Below, in pieces: positions 43,307-51,439 of a stretch of 64,000 nucleotides of DNA; positions within the stretch are counted from its first letter, which is position 1; the number at the start of each line of letters is the position of its first letter. Under the pieces are notes generated by a model. That model did not search any database. It was not told the origin of the DNA and saw only the letters and a program-made list of their open reading frames with translations. The position numbers were made by a program, and so were the translations under genes. This stretch comes from CAXMRP01 sp964196155. GTDB taxonomy: Bacteria; Pseudomonadota; Alphaproteobacteria; Rhizobiales; Afifellaceae. The stretch spans positions 1 through 64,000 of the forward strand of contig CAXMRP010000061.1 in NCBI GenBank assembly GCA_964196155.1. Direction: 5' to 3'.

Positions 43307-44061
43307 TCGCCCGAGGCGCGCTCCAGTGCTGCGCGGCTATCGACCGTGATTGAGCGGTTGTTGGCAACATCGATAATGCCTGCCTTTTTCAGCCGGGTCA
43401 TCTGGCGGCTCACGGTCTCGATCGTCAGACCAAGATAATCGGCCATATCGGCGCGGGTCATCGGCAGTTCAAAATGGATTGGCTGATCATCGTCGGCGTC
43501 TTTGTCGCCGAATGTGCTGTGGCCACATCCGATCTGGACCCGCCGCCGGGCCAGATGCAGGAGGAATGTCGCAACTTTTTCCGCTGCCGACTTGCGGCCC
43601 AGCAACAACATCCATTCCCGGGCGGCGTCCAGTTCATCCAGCGTGTGGGCCAAAAGGCGCGATTCCAGATCCGGGTATCGTTGCAAAAGCGCTTCAAACC
43701 GGGCGCGGGGAAAGGTGCATATCTCAACGTCGGATGCCGCTTCAACGTTGGACGCGGCGCGGTCGGAGAAGGTGCGGCCAAGAAAATCGCTCGGAAACAA
43801 CAGACCGACAATCTGCTGGCGGCCATCTTCCATGGTGCGGGTCATTTTCAGGACACCGCTGATAATGTTGCCGAGCGCGGTAACTTCTTCTTCCTGCCAG
43901 TGAACAGTCTGGCCGGCCGTGTATCTGCGGCGCACGGCGATTGAATTGAGATCGTTGATCTCACTGGGACTGAGCGCACCGCAGATCGAGCGATGGCGAA
44001 TGGCACAATGCTCGCAAACCGGAGCCAATGTCTGCGGCATTATTGCACCCAGATCGTTCAT
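43303..44061 (-). CDS. Crp/Fnr-family oxygen regulator (FnrN/FnrL-like)
   Basis: A 252-residue transcription factor. N-terminal Cys16, Cys19 and Cys27 (CEHCAIRHRSIC) plus Cys115 match the four ligands of the FNR [4Fe-4S] oxygen-sensing cluster. The cNMP-like domain spans about 35-150, and the C-terminal HTH (MADYLGLTIETVSRQMTRLK) has the E-x-x-S-R recognition pattern that reads TTGAT boxes. It probably activates fixNOQP, hemerythrin and other anaerobic genes. The ATG at 44061 is used; a GTG at 44073 is possible. Two short palindromes lie in its promoter region. Confidence 0.93.
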   Translation of the reverse strand: MNDLGAIMPQTLAPVCEHCAIRHRSICGALSPSEINDLNSIAVRRRYTAGQTVHWQEEEVTALGNIISGVLKMTRTMEDGRQQIVGLLFPSDFLGRTFSDRAASNVEAASDVEICTFPRARFEALLQRYPDLESRLLAHTLDELDAAREWMLLLGRKSAAEKVATFLLHLARRRVQIGCGHSTFGDKDADDDQPIHFELPMTRADMADYLGLTIETVSRQMTRLKKAGIIDVANNRSITVDSRAALERASGD

Positions 44062-44317
44062 TGCGCCCGCCACTATCGTCTGATCCTTCTATGCCTGGCC
44101 ATAATAGCGTCCAGCCGTCGATCATGGCAATAACCCGGATATCCGGAAACCGGCCGACCCGGACTGATTTTCTGAGTCAACAGGCAGAGAAATTGATTCA
44201 ATCTGCTCTTTGGAAAAATCAGCCGCCCGCCCTACCCTATTGAAATGAAACAATTTCATACAAGAAATCAGAATGCCTGCGCTTCAGAAAATGCACAAAG
44301 TGCCGTGACCCACGCTC
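44062..44317. promoter_or_regulatory. fnr upstream region with two palindromes
   Basis: A 256-base gap between the trxB end and fnr. ATTGATTCAAT at 44192-44202 is an 11-base palindrome that carries FNR-like half-sites set too close. TGAAAT-N6-ATTTCA at 44241-44258 is a perfect 6-6-6 repeat. Neither is a known operator. They may serve autoregulation, or terminate trxB. Confidence 0.35.
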
Positions 44318-45280
44318 TTATTCCGCAGCCTGCGCGATTGCGCCTTCGGCCAGGTATTTTTCTGCATCAAGGGCCGCCATGCAGCCGGTTCCCGCCGCCG
44401 TTACCGCCTGGCGGTAGATTTTGTCCTGAACATCGCCGGCGGCAAAGACGCCGGGAACCGATGTCTGTGTGGTCCCGGGCTTCGTGGCGATATAGCCGTG
44501 CGCGTCCATATCGAGCTTGCCCTTGAACAGCGCTGTCGCCGGGTCGTGACCAATGGCAACAAAGGCACCATCGACGACCAGATCGGTGGTTTCCCCGGTG
44601 ATTGTATCGCTCAGTTTTAGTCCGGTCAGGCTGGGCGGAATACCTTCGGAGCCGACAAATTCCTCCACCACCTTGTTCCACAGGACGGTGATGGACGGAT
44701 TGGCAAACAGCCGGTCCTGAAGGATTTTCTCCGCGCGCAGGGCGTCGCGGCGATGAATGACGGTCACCTGATCGGTGTGGTTGGTCAGGTACAGCGCTTC
44801 TTCAACCGCCGTGTTGCCGCCGCCGATTACCGCAACTGGCTTGCCGCGATAGAAAAACCCGTCGCAGGTGGCACAGGCCGACGCGCCGAAGCCGCGAAAT
44901 GTGTCTTCCGACGGCAGGCCCAGCCAGCGCGCCTGTGCGCCGGTCGCAATGACCAGCGTATCGCAAGTGTAGATCGCGCCGGTATCGCCAGTCAGCCGAA
45001 ACGGCCGCACGGTCAGATCGACATCGGTGATAATATCGCTGATCGTCTCGGTTCCGACCTTGACCGCCTGCTTTTCCATCTCCTCCACGAGCCACGGCCC
45101 CTGAATGACGTCGGCAAAGCCGGGATAGTTTTCCACATCGGTTGTCGTGGTCAGTTGGCCGCCGGGTTCCAGACCGCAAATAAGCACGGGTTTCAGGCCG
45201 GCACGGGCGGCATAGATGGCGGCGGTCAGGCCGGCAGGGCCGGATCCCAGAATAACGAGCGTGCTGTGGGTCTCACTCAA
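44318..45280 (-). CDS. trxB: Thioredoxin-disulfide reductase
   Basis: A 320-residue flavoenzyme that reduces thioredoxin with NADPH in the cytoplasm. The N-terminal FAD loop is GSGPAGLTAAIYAARAGL (about residues 12-29). The redox-active pair is CATCDGFFYRG (about 136-146), followed by the NADPH loop VIGGGNTAVEEALYL. The C-terminal FAD motif GVFAAGDVQDKIYRQAVTAAG is complete. It appears to start with TTG, and the end of a frameshifted small gene overlaps its start. The length is standard. Confidence 0.95.
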   Translation of the reverse strand: MSETHSTLVILGSGPAGLTAAIYAARAGLKPVLICGLEPGGQLTTTTDVENYPGFADVIQGPWLVEEMEKQAVKVGTETISDIITDVDLTVRPFRLTGDTGAIYTCDTLVIATGAQARWLGLPSEDTFRGFGASACATCDGFFYRGKPVAVIGGGNTAVEEALYLTNHTDQVTVIHRRDALRAEKILQDRLFANPSITVLWNKVVEEFVGSEGIPPSLTGLKLSDTITGETTDLVVDGAFVAIGHDPATALFKGKLDMDAHGYIATKPGTTQTSVPGVFAAGDVQDKIYRQAVTAAGTGCMAALDAEKYLAEGAIAQAAE

Positions 45281-45489
45281 GGGTCAATATCCCGATATGA
45301 TTGCGAATGTGCGATGCCAGATTGCGCGAATGCAGCGCCTCCCGATCCAAATAGGACGCACCATCTTCTTTCGCAACATGCAGATCCCCTGTAATCGCCG
45401 GCAATATTGTAACCGGCCCCTTGCGCTGCTGGTGGAAAAGCCGGTCCGTCGGCCAGCGTGGTGTCGAACATGCTGGCGAGCGCGCTCAT
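45273..45489 (-). pseudogene. Small gene upstream of trxB broken by one base (frameshift)
   Basis: The frame from ATG 45489 encodes MSALASMFDTTLADGPAFPP and then loses sense after a GGGG run (45420-45417 on the minus strand). Removing one G would continue as ...GPVTILPAITGDLHVAKEDG... and end in ...HIRNHIGILTLE at a TGA (45275-45273) overlapping the trxB start. The joined product would be about 71 residues, soluble, of unknown family. The overlap with trxB suggests former translational coupling. A sequencing error in the homopolymer is an equally good explanation. Confidence 0.4.
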
Positions 45490-45572
45490 TTACATCACCG
45501 CCCACAGGCTTCATTCTCGCGTTGAACCATGTAGTTTGACCGGCAAGGGCGAAGATCAAGGGGCATTGCAGG

Positions 45573-45956
45573 ATGAGTGATGGAACAGACAGCCACGCGA
45601 CCGGAATTGCGACCCGGCGCTCTGTTCTGGGCGATGCGCATGTGGACAAGGCGATTGCCAATACGACGCCGTTCGATGAAGCCTTCCAGAGCCTGATCAC
45701 CGAGGGCGCATGGGGTTCGGTCTGGTCGCGGCCGGGACTGACAAAGCGTGAGCGCAGCCTGATCACGATCGCGCTTCTGGCCGCCCTTGGTCACGATGAG
45801 GAAGTGGCCATGCACGTGCGGGCGAGCGCCAATACCGGCGCCAGCGCCGATGATATCGCCGAGGCGCTTTTGCACGTTGCGATCTATGCCGGTGTGCCGG
45901 CGGCCAATCGCGCTATCAAAATCGCGAAAGCGACAATTCGCGACATGGGCGAATAA
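45573..45956 (+). CDS. pcaC: 4-Carboxymuconolactone decarboxylase
   Basis: A 127-residue AhpD-like protein with the PcaC signature GAWGSVWSRPGLTKRERSLITIA (split here as GAWGSVWSRPGL and TKRERSLITIALLAALG). It converts 4-carboxymuconolactone to beta-ketoadipate enol-lactone in protocatechuate degradation. A later part, EALLHVAIYAGVPAANRA, is conserved. A GCAGG site precedes the ATG. It is the first gene of a rightward pca cluster, with pcaH 56 bases downstream. Confidence 0.94.
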   Translation: MSDGTDSHATGIATRRSVLGDAHVDKAIANTTPFDEAFQSLITEGAWGSVWSRPGLTKRERSLITIALLAALGHDEEVAMHVRASANTGASADDIAEALLHVAIYAGVPAANRAIKIAKATIRDMGE

Positions 45957-46012
45957 ACATACGCGCATGCTAATTGACGGAATGTAGCGTCTTTGAGGGG
46001 TGGACACGACCA

Positions 46013-46762
46013 ATGAGTGATCAAACAAACCTGCCGCCAGCCCATGGGTCTTTTTACCAGCGCGACCGGAACTGGCATCCACCGGCCTATGCGCCGCAAT
46101 ACAAAACTTCAATCCTGCGCTCGCCGCAAAAGGCGCTGCTGTCGCTGGACAATTCGATCTCGGAAATGACCGGGCCGGTGTTCGGCCATAATATTCTTGG
46201 CGATCTGGATGACGATCTCATCCACAATTTCGCCGAACCGGGCGAAGCGGCTATCGGACCGCGCATCATTGTTCATGGCCGCATCCTTGATGAAGACGGC
46301 CGCGGCATTCCGGACGTGCTGGTGGAATTCTGGCAAGCCAATGCCGGTGGCCGGTATCGCCACAAGAAGGAAACCTATCTGGCGCCGCTCGACCCCAATT
46401 TCGGCGGTTGCGGGCGCACCATCACCGCCGCCGACGGGTCCTACCGGTTTCGGACCGTCCAGCCGGGGCCCTATCCCTGGCCCAATGGTGTCAATGACTG
46501 GCGGCCGGCCCATATCCACTTTTCGCTATTCGGGAATGGCTTTGCGCAACGGCTGATCACGCAGATGTATTTTGAAGGCGATCCACTGATCCCGATCTGC
46601 CCGATCCTGACGACCATTCGCAGCCAGGACGCGATCAACCAGTTGATTGCACCGCTCGACATGAACAACACGATCCCGATGGATACGCTGGCCTACAAAT
46701 TCGACATGGTGTTGCGCGGCCGCCGGTCGACCTATTTTGAAAACCGGACGGAGGGCAACTGA
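46013..46762 (+). CDS. pcaH: Protocatechuate 3,4-dioxygenase beta subunit
   Basis: A 249-residue subunit that holds the non-heme Fe(III) and cleaves protocatechuate between its hydroxyls. Iron ligands are visible: Tyr in GGRYRHK, Tyr in GPYPWPNG, and the two His of WRPAHIHFSLFG. The N-terminal beta-subunit-specific segment (HPPAYAPQYKTSILRSP) identifies it as PcaH. The stop codon is shared with the pcaG start (TGATG), giving coupled, equimolar translation. The ATG at 46013 has a GAGGGG upstream. Confidence 0.96.
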   Translation: MSDQTNLPPAHGSFYQRDRNWHPPAYAPQYKTSILRSPQKALLSLDNSISEMTGPVFGHNILGDLDDDLIHNFAEPGEAAIGPRIIVHGRILDEDGRGIPDVLVEFWQANAGGRYRHKKETYLAPLDPNFGGCGRTITAADGSYRFRTVQPGPYPWPNGVNDWRPAHIHFSLFGNGFAQRLITQMYFEGDPLIPICPILTTIRSQDAINQLIAPLDMNNTIPMDTLAYKFDMVLRGRRSTYFENRTEGN

Positions 46763-47376
46763 TGACCCAGGATCTTTACCGGTTGAAAGAAAGCCCGTCG
46801 CAAACTGCCGGGCCTTACGTCCACATCGGCTGCACGCCAAATTTCATCGGGATCGAGGGCGTTTTTGACACCGATCTTGGCTCGGCCATGGTTGATGGCG
46901 AGACTGTCGGTGAGCGCATTACCATCACGGGCCGGATTTTCGATGGCGCCGGCGCGGTATTGACCGATGCGATGGTGGAAATCTGGCAGGCCGATGCCGC
47001 TGGCCTTTATCCCAGCCCGCAGGAACAGCGCGGCACCGCCGATCCGCATTTTGCCGGTTTTGGGCGTTGTGCCTCAGATTCGAAAACCGGCCACTTCATG
47101 TTCGAGACAATCAAGCCGGGACAGGCACCGTTCAAGGACGGGCAGCCGATGGCGCCGCATGTGACGTTCTGGATTGTCGCCCGGGGCATCAATATCGGCC
47201 TGAGCACACGGATGTATTTTTCTGACGAAGAGACAGCCAACGCCGCCGATCCGGTTCTGGCGCGGATTGAACATCGCGCCCGGGTCGACACGCTGATCGG
47301 CCGACGGGACGGCGATGTCGTTACCTTTGATATTCACCTTCAGGGCGAAAACGAAACGGTCTTCTTTGACATTTGA
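46762..47376 (+). CDS. pcaG: Protocatechuate 3,4-dioxygenase alpha subunit
   Basis: A 204-residue alpha subunit that pairs with PcaH. It has the intradiol dioxygenase fold (ITGRIFDGAGAVLTDAMVEI, then QADAAGLYPSP) but lacks the iron-binding His pair (APHVTFWIVARG replaces AHIHF), as usual for alpha subunits. It starts at the pcaH stop (TGATG). SPSQTAGPYVHIG near residue 10 is a typical start of the family. Confidence 0.96.
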   Translation: MTQDLYRLKESPSQTAGPYVHIGCTPNFIGIEGVFDTDLGSAMVDGETVGERITITGRIFDGAGAVLTDAMVEIWQADAAGLYPSPQEQRGTADPHFAGFGRCASDSKTGHFMFETIKPGQAPFKDGQPMAPHVTFWIVARGINIGLSTRMYFSDEETANAADPVLARIEHRARVDTLIGRRDGDVVTFDIHLQGENETVFFDI

Positions 47377-47402
47377 GCCGCGCCGGTTTTAGCAGTTAAG
47401 CC

Positions 47403-48263
47403 ATGGCGCAATTTATCCCGCTTGGCGACGCTGTCGCTGCGAACATTCATGATGGCGACTGCGTGGCCTTTGAGGGCTTTACCCACCTCATCCCCCATGC
47501 CGCCGTCCACGAAACCATCCGGCAAGGCATCACCGATCTCACTGTGGTCCGGCTGACGCCGGATATCGTGCACGACCAGTTGATCGGCATGGGGCGGGTG
47601 AAGAAAATTATCTTCTCCTATGCCGGCAATCCCGGTGTCGGCCTGTTGCGGCGGATGCGCGATGCGATTGAAACCGGCTGGCCGCGTCCGCTGGAGATTT
47701 GCGAACACTCGCACGCTGCCCTTGCCAATGCCTATGAAGCGGGCGCCGCCGGCCTGCCCTGCGGCGTGCTGCGCGCCTACAAGGGTACTGATCTGCCAAA
47801 AGTGAACGATGATATCCAATCAGTCACCTGCCCCTTTACCGGCGAGGAACTGGCCGCCGTGCGCGCGGTAAATCCTGATGTGGCGGTCATTCACGCCCAG
47901 AAGGCCAGCCGGCGTGGTGACGTGTTGATCGAAGGAATCATATCGGTTCAGAAGGAAGCCGTACTGTCGGCAAAGCGGTCGATCGTAACGGTAGAGGAGA
48001 TCGTTGACGATCTGTCCGACGTGCATCCCAATTGCTGCGTCCTGCCGCACTGGACGGTCTCGGCGATCTGCCATGTGCCGGGTGGCGCCCATCCTTCGTA
48101 TGCACAAGGCTATTACGCCCGCGACAATGCGGTCTATCTGGAGTGGGACAAGATATCGGCCGACCGCGATGTTTTCCTCGCCTGGATGGAGGAGAATGTG
48201 ATGGCGGCATCACCGGCTGACTTTGACGGCCGGGTGGCCAACCTCAGGGATGTGCGGCCATGA
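47403..48263 (+). CDS. catI: 3-Oxoadipate CoA-transferase subunit A, CatI type
   Basis: A 286-residue subunit. The N-terminal FEGFTHLIPHAAVHETIRQG and SYAGNPGVGLLRRMRDAIE match the CatI/GctA-like long alpha subunit (about 280 residues) rather than the short PcaI type (about 230). With the next gene it moves CoA from succinyl-CoA to beta-ketoadipate. The gene starts 26 bases after pcaG, inside the cluster. The ATGA overlap with the B subunit gives coupled translation. The catalytic Glu of this family is expected in the B subunit. Confidence 0.9.
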   Translation: MAQFIPLGDAVAANIHDGDCVAFEGFTHLIPHAAVHETIRQGITDLTVVRLTPDIVHDQLIGMGRVKKIIFSYAGNPGVGLLRRMRDAIETGWPRPLEICEHSHAALANAYEAGAAGLPCGVLRAYKGTDLPKVNDDIQSVTCPFTGEELAAVRAVNPDVAVIHAQKASRRGDVLIEGIISVQKEAVLSAKRSIVTVEEIVDDLSDVHPNCCVLPHWTVSAICHVPGGAHPSYAQGYYARDNAVYLEWDKISADRDVFLAWMEENVMAASPADFDGRVANLRDVRP

Positions 48264-49027
48264 GTGATCACACGGCAACAGAGATGATGACAATCACTGC
48301 CTCGCGGGCGCTGACCAATGAGGATGTGTGTTTCGTCGGCATCGGCGCACCGTCGGCAGCCTGCAATGTCGCCCGGCTGACCCATGCGCCGGACATTACG
48401 CTGATTTACGAGAGCGGAACGATTGACACAAAACCCCTCGTTCTGCCACTTTCAATCGGCGATGGCGAGCTGTGCGAAACGGCGCTGACCACCGTTTCGG
48501 TGGTGGAAATGTTCCGCTACTGGCTGCAAGGTGGCCGCGTAACCACCGGCTTTTTGAGTGCGGCGCAACTGGACCGGTTCGGCAATATCAATACGACAGT
48601 GATCGGCGACTATGCGCATCCGAAGGTCAGGCTGCCCGGCGGGGGCGGCGCGCCGGAGATCGCCGCATCCTCTGGGCAGATTTACATTACGATGAAGCAG
48701 TCGCGGCGTGGATTTGTCGAGAAAATTGATTTCATGACCTCGTTTGGGCACGGCACCGGTGGCGATGACCGCAAGAAGCTCGGCCTGGCCACCGCCGGGC
48801 CGACGCTGCTGATCACCGATCTGGCGATCTGGAAGCCGGACCCGGGAAGCAAGGAGTTTACCGTCACATCGCTGCATCCGGGAACCACCCGCGAACAGAT
48901 GGAGGAGACGGTGAGCTGGCCGATCCGATACGCCGATACGGTCGCCGAGACGCCGCCGCCGACAGTTGAAGAGTTACAAGTGCTGCGTGATCTTTATGCC
49001 CGCACCAAGGCGGCGCACGGCCAGTAG
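48260..49027 (+). CDS. catJ: 3-Oxoadipate CoA-transferase subunit B, CatJ type
   Basis: A 255-residue subunit with the Rossmann-like CoA_trans fold. YESGTID carries the catalytic-Glu region (about residues 52-58). FLSAAQLDRFGNINTTVIG and LPGGGGAPEIAASS, both conserved, fit the CatJ type. It forms the heterotetramer with the CatI-type subunit and overlaps it by four bases (ATGA). Confidence 0.9.
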   Translation: MSDHTATEMMTITASRALTNEDVCFVGIGAPSAACNVARLTHAPDITLIYESGTIDTKPLVLPLSIGDGELCETALTTVSVVEMFRYWLQGGRVTTGFLSAAQLDRFGNINTTVIGDYAHPKVRLPGGGGAPEIAASSGQIYITMKQSRRGFVEKIDFMTSFGHGTGGDDRKKLGLATAGPTLLITDLAIWKPDPGSKEFTVTSLHPGTTREQMEETVSWPIRYADTVAETPPPTVEELQVLRDLYARTKAAHGQ

Positions 49028-49067
49028 GCTGGGCTCTGACACTGAATTTGGGACAGGACAAACACGT

Positions 49068-50273
49068 ATGACTGATGCCTATATCTGTGACTTTGTCCGC
49101 ACGCCGTTCGGGCGCTTCGGCGGTTCGCTGGGCGGCGTCCGGCCGGACGATCTGGGTGCGGTGGCAATCGGCGCGCTGGCGGCCCGGCATGACGACCTTG
49201 ATCCGGCGGCAATAAATGAGGTGATCTTCGGCTGCGCCAATCAGGCCGGTGAAGACAATCGCAATGTCGCGCGAATGTCGGCGCTTCTGGCCGGCTTGCC
49301 CGATAGTGTGCCGGGCGCGACCATCAACCGGCTTTGCGGGTCAGGCATGGATGCGATCATCACCGCGGCCCGGGCCATTCGCGCCGGCGAGGCGGACTTG
49401 ATCATCGCCGGCGGCGTGGAAAGCATGTCGCGGGCGCCCTTCGTCATGCCGAAGGCCGAGAGCGCCTATTCCCGCACGGCGACAATTGAGGACACGACCA
49501 TTGGCTGGCGGCTCATTAATCCGCTGATGCGACAGGCGCACGGGGTCGATTCCATGCCCGAGACGGCGGAAAATGTTGCCGCGGACTATTCGGTTTCCCG
49601 CGCCGATCAGGATGCGTTTGCCTTGCGCAGCCAGCAGCGGGCGGCGGCGGCGCAGAACAAGGGTCGATTTGCCAAGGAGATTGTTGCGGTTGCGGTACCG
49701 CAGCGGCGCGGTGATCCGATTATGGTGGAAATCGACGAGCATCTTCGCCCGGAAACGACACTTGAAGGGTTGGCCAAACTTCGGACGCCGTTTCGTGACG
49801 GCGGCACGGTGACGGCGGGCAATGCCTCAGGCATCAATGATGGCGCGGCGGCGCTGATCATCGCATCGGGCGAAGCGGCCAAAGCCCATGGCCTCACGCC
49901 AATTGCCCGGGTCATGGGCGGCGCGACCGCCGGCGTTCCGCCGCGGATCATGGGGATCGGCCCGGCGCCGGCAACGAGAAAGCTCTGCGCGCGGCTTGGC
50001 CTTTCACCATCGGATTTCGATGTAATTGAGCTGAACGAAGCCTTTGCCTCGCAAGGGCTGGCGGTGTTGCGCGAACTGGGAATTGATGATGATGCCGATC
50101 ACGTCAATCCCAATGGCGGGGCAATCGCGTTGGGTCATCCGCTGGGTGCGTCAGGGGCGCGGATTACCGGAACTGCCGCACTTGAATTACGCGAGCGCAG
50201 CGGGCGATTGGCGCTCGCTACGATGTGCATCGGCGTTGGTCAAGGCATTGCGATTGCGCTGGAAGCGGTTTGA
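49068..50273 (+). CDS. pcaF: 3-Oxoadipyl-CoA thiolase (acetyl-CoA acyltransferase)
   Basis: A 401-residue thiolase. The active-site Cys is in NRLCGSGMDAI (about residue 90). NPNGGAIALGHPLGASGARI carries the catalytic His (about 355), and the C-terminal Cys lies in MCIGVGQG. It splits beta-ketoadipyl-CoA to succinyl-CoA and acetyl-CoA, the final step of the pathway. The context (CatI/CatJ just upstream) supports PcaF over general acetyl-CoA acetyltransferases. AGGA lies upstream of the ATG at 49068; the frame extends further into catJ but has no support there. Confidence 0.93.
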   Translation: MTDAYICDFVRTPFGRFGGSLGGVRPDDLGAVAIGALAARHDDLDPAAINEVIFGCANQAGEDNRNVARMSALLAGLPDSVPGATINRLCGSGMDAIITAARAIRAGEADLIIAGGVESMSRAPFVMPKAESAYSRTATIEDTTIGWRLINPLMRQAHGVDSMPETAENVAADYSVSRADQDAFALRSQQRAAAAQNKGRFAKEIVAVAVPQRRGDPIMVEIDEHLRPETTLEGLAKLRTPFRDGGTVTAGNASGINDGAAALIIASGEAAKAHGLTPIARVMGGATAGVPPRIMGIGPAPATRKLCARLGLSPSDFDVIELNEAFASQGLAVLRELGIDDDADHVNPNGGAIALGHPLGASGARITGTAALELRERSGRLALATMCIGVGQGIAIALEAV

Positions 50274-50343
50274 GGATCGGGCGGTCGGCTTGAATATCGC
50301 AAGTCTTTGCGAACCGGAACCGACCTGCAACGTTGCAATTTGA

Positions 50344-50697
50344 AGAACCATCGCCGCTCCTGCGCTGGTCACGGCGCCGGTGTGCCACTCATTCGGCGCG
50401 CCGTTTTGTCTTGAAGCGGTGCAGATCGCACCGCATCTGTTTTGCGGACCGGTGGTGGCCGCCGCCAATATCCAGCTTGCCGCGTGCAGTCCGAATTTCC
50501 CGATCCTGGAATCCATCGGCAAGATGGACGGGTTTTATGCCGACCTGTTGGACATGCTACTGGTTTGGGAAGCTGGCGATGTCCTTGTTCCGCAACGGGC
50601 CGGGCTGGGCGTCGAACTCAACGAGGACGTTGCCCTCGCCCACCCCTATTCGGAAATGGCGCTGCATCTGGAAATGGGCGAGACGCCGCTGGCATAG
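50344..50697 (+). pseudogene. C-terminal remnant of a mandelate racemase/muconate cycloisomerase-family enzyme
   Basis: An open frame of about 117 codons with no start. It translates to a clear C-terminal enolase-superfamily barrel end: APVCHSFGAPFCLEAVQIAP, LAACSPNFPILESIGKMDGF and PQRAGLGVELNEDVALAHPY (about the last 115 residues of such proteins). The N-terminal three-quarters, with the metal ligands and catalytic Lys, is missing; a stop codon lies directly upstream and the thiolase gene ends 70 bases earlier. It is thus a 5'-truncated relic, not a working enzyme. Confidence 0.75.
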
Positions 50698-50731
50698 GGG
50701 ATTAGTGGTCGACGACCTTGCATCGGTTCGA

Positions 50732-51076
50732 TCAATTGGCGTCAGCGCGCAGGCCGGCAATATAGGCCACCAGATCGGCAACTTCCTGACGCGCAAGGTT
50801 CATGTTCGGCATGACCGGATGGGGATCGGCCAGGAATAATTCCAGCGCAGCGCGATCGGCGTCTGTTTCCAGTCCGGTGGCGATTGTGGCAAATGCCGGC
50901 GCATCGGCTTTGGCCGTTTTCTGATCCGGACTGACAACATGACAGGCCGCACACCAGCGCAGGGCAATGACCTGACCCTCGGCGATACGGCCTGCCGCGC
51001 CGGCGGTATCGGCGGTGACAGCAAGGCCAGCCATGGCGATCATCCATGAAATTCTGCGTACTGCTTGTTTGATCAT
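50732..51076 (-). CDS. Small monoheme c-type cytochrome, exported
   Basis: A 114-residue protein: a signal peptide (about 1-28), a class I c-type heme site CAACH near residue 42, and a Met ligand in the later HPVMPNMNLARQEVADLVAYI. It would shuttle electrons in the periplasm, perhaps to the cbb3 or another oxidase. GGTGGAG lies five bases before the ATG at 51076. It converges with the enolase-superfamily relic. Confidence 0.88.
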   Translation of the reverse strand: MIKQAVRRISWMIAMAGLAVTADTAGAAGRIAEGQVIALRWCAACHVVSPDQKTAKADAPAFATIATGLETDADRAALELFLADPHPVMPNMNLARQEVADLVAYIAGLRADAN

Positions 51077-51180
51077 GTCGACTCCACCGCTTGCGTTCCC
51101 GTCACTGCGCATCCGGCGACGTTGTGTCAATCAAATCATACAAGGCGGCAGGTGCTCATTGACCTGCATCAAGATTACGG

Positions 51181-51439
51181 AGAGAACCGATTTGGCACGT
51201 TCGCCAGGCTGACATTTCAATAACATTCACAATTTATTCTATAAATACAATATTTCATTCATCATATTTAATCTGATAACACTAAGCCGATCTACATTAT
51301 GTTCGTTATTGTTATTTTTTATTAATTATAAATTTGCCTTTACTTTATTCACCAATACAAATTTCCGGCTAATTAATCACCCGCGGGTAAAAAGGCACCC
51401 GTCGCATTTGTGGGCGCGACGAATGCGGGATGGATGGGA
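51181..51439. other. AT-rich spacer before the DSF-type signalling cluster
   Basis: About 260 bases, of which 51215-51375 are strikingly AT-rich (long runs of A/T with few G/C) against a GC-rich surrounding. No ORF or RNA could be assigned. It may hold promoters and nucleoid-protein binding sites for the downstream operon; many ATAAT/TTAAT-like strings make a promoter choice arbitrary. Confidence 0.5.

Noticed and set aside
44192..44202. ATTGATTCAAT as an FNR box for autoregulation
   Set aside because: Half-sites are separated by one base only; FNR needs TTGA-N6-TCAA spacing.
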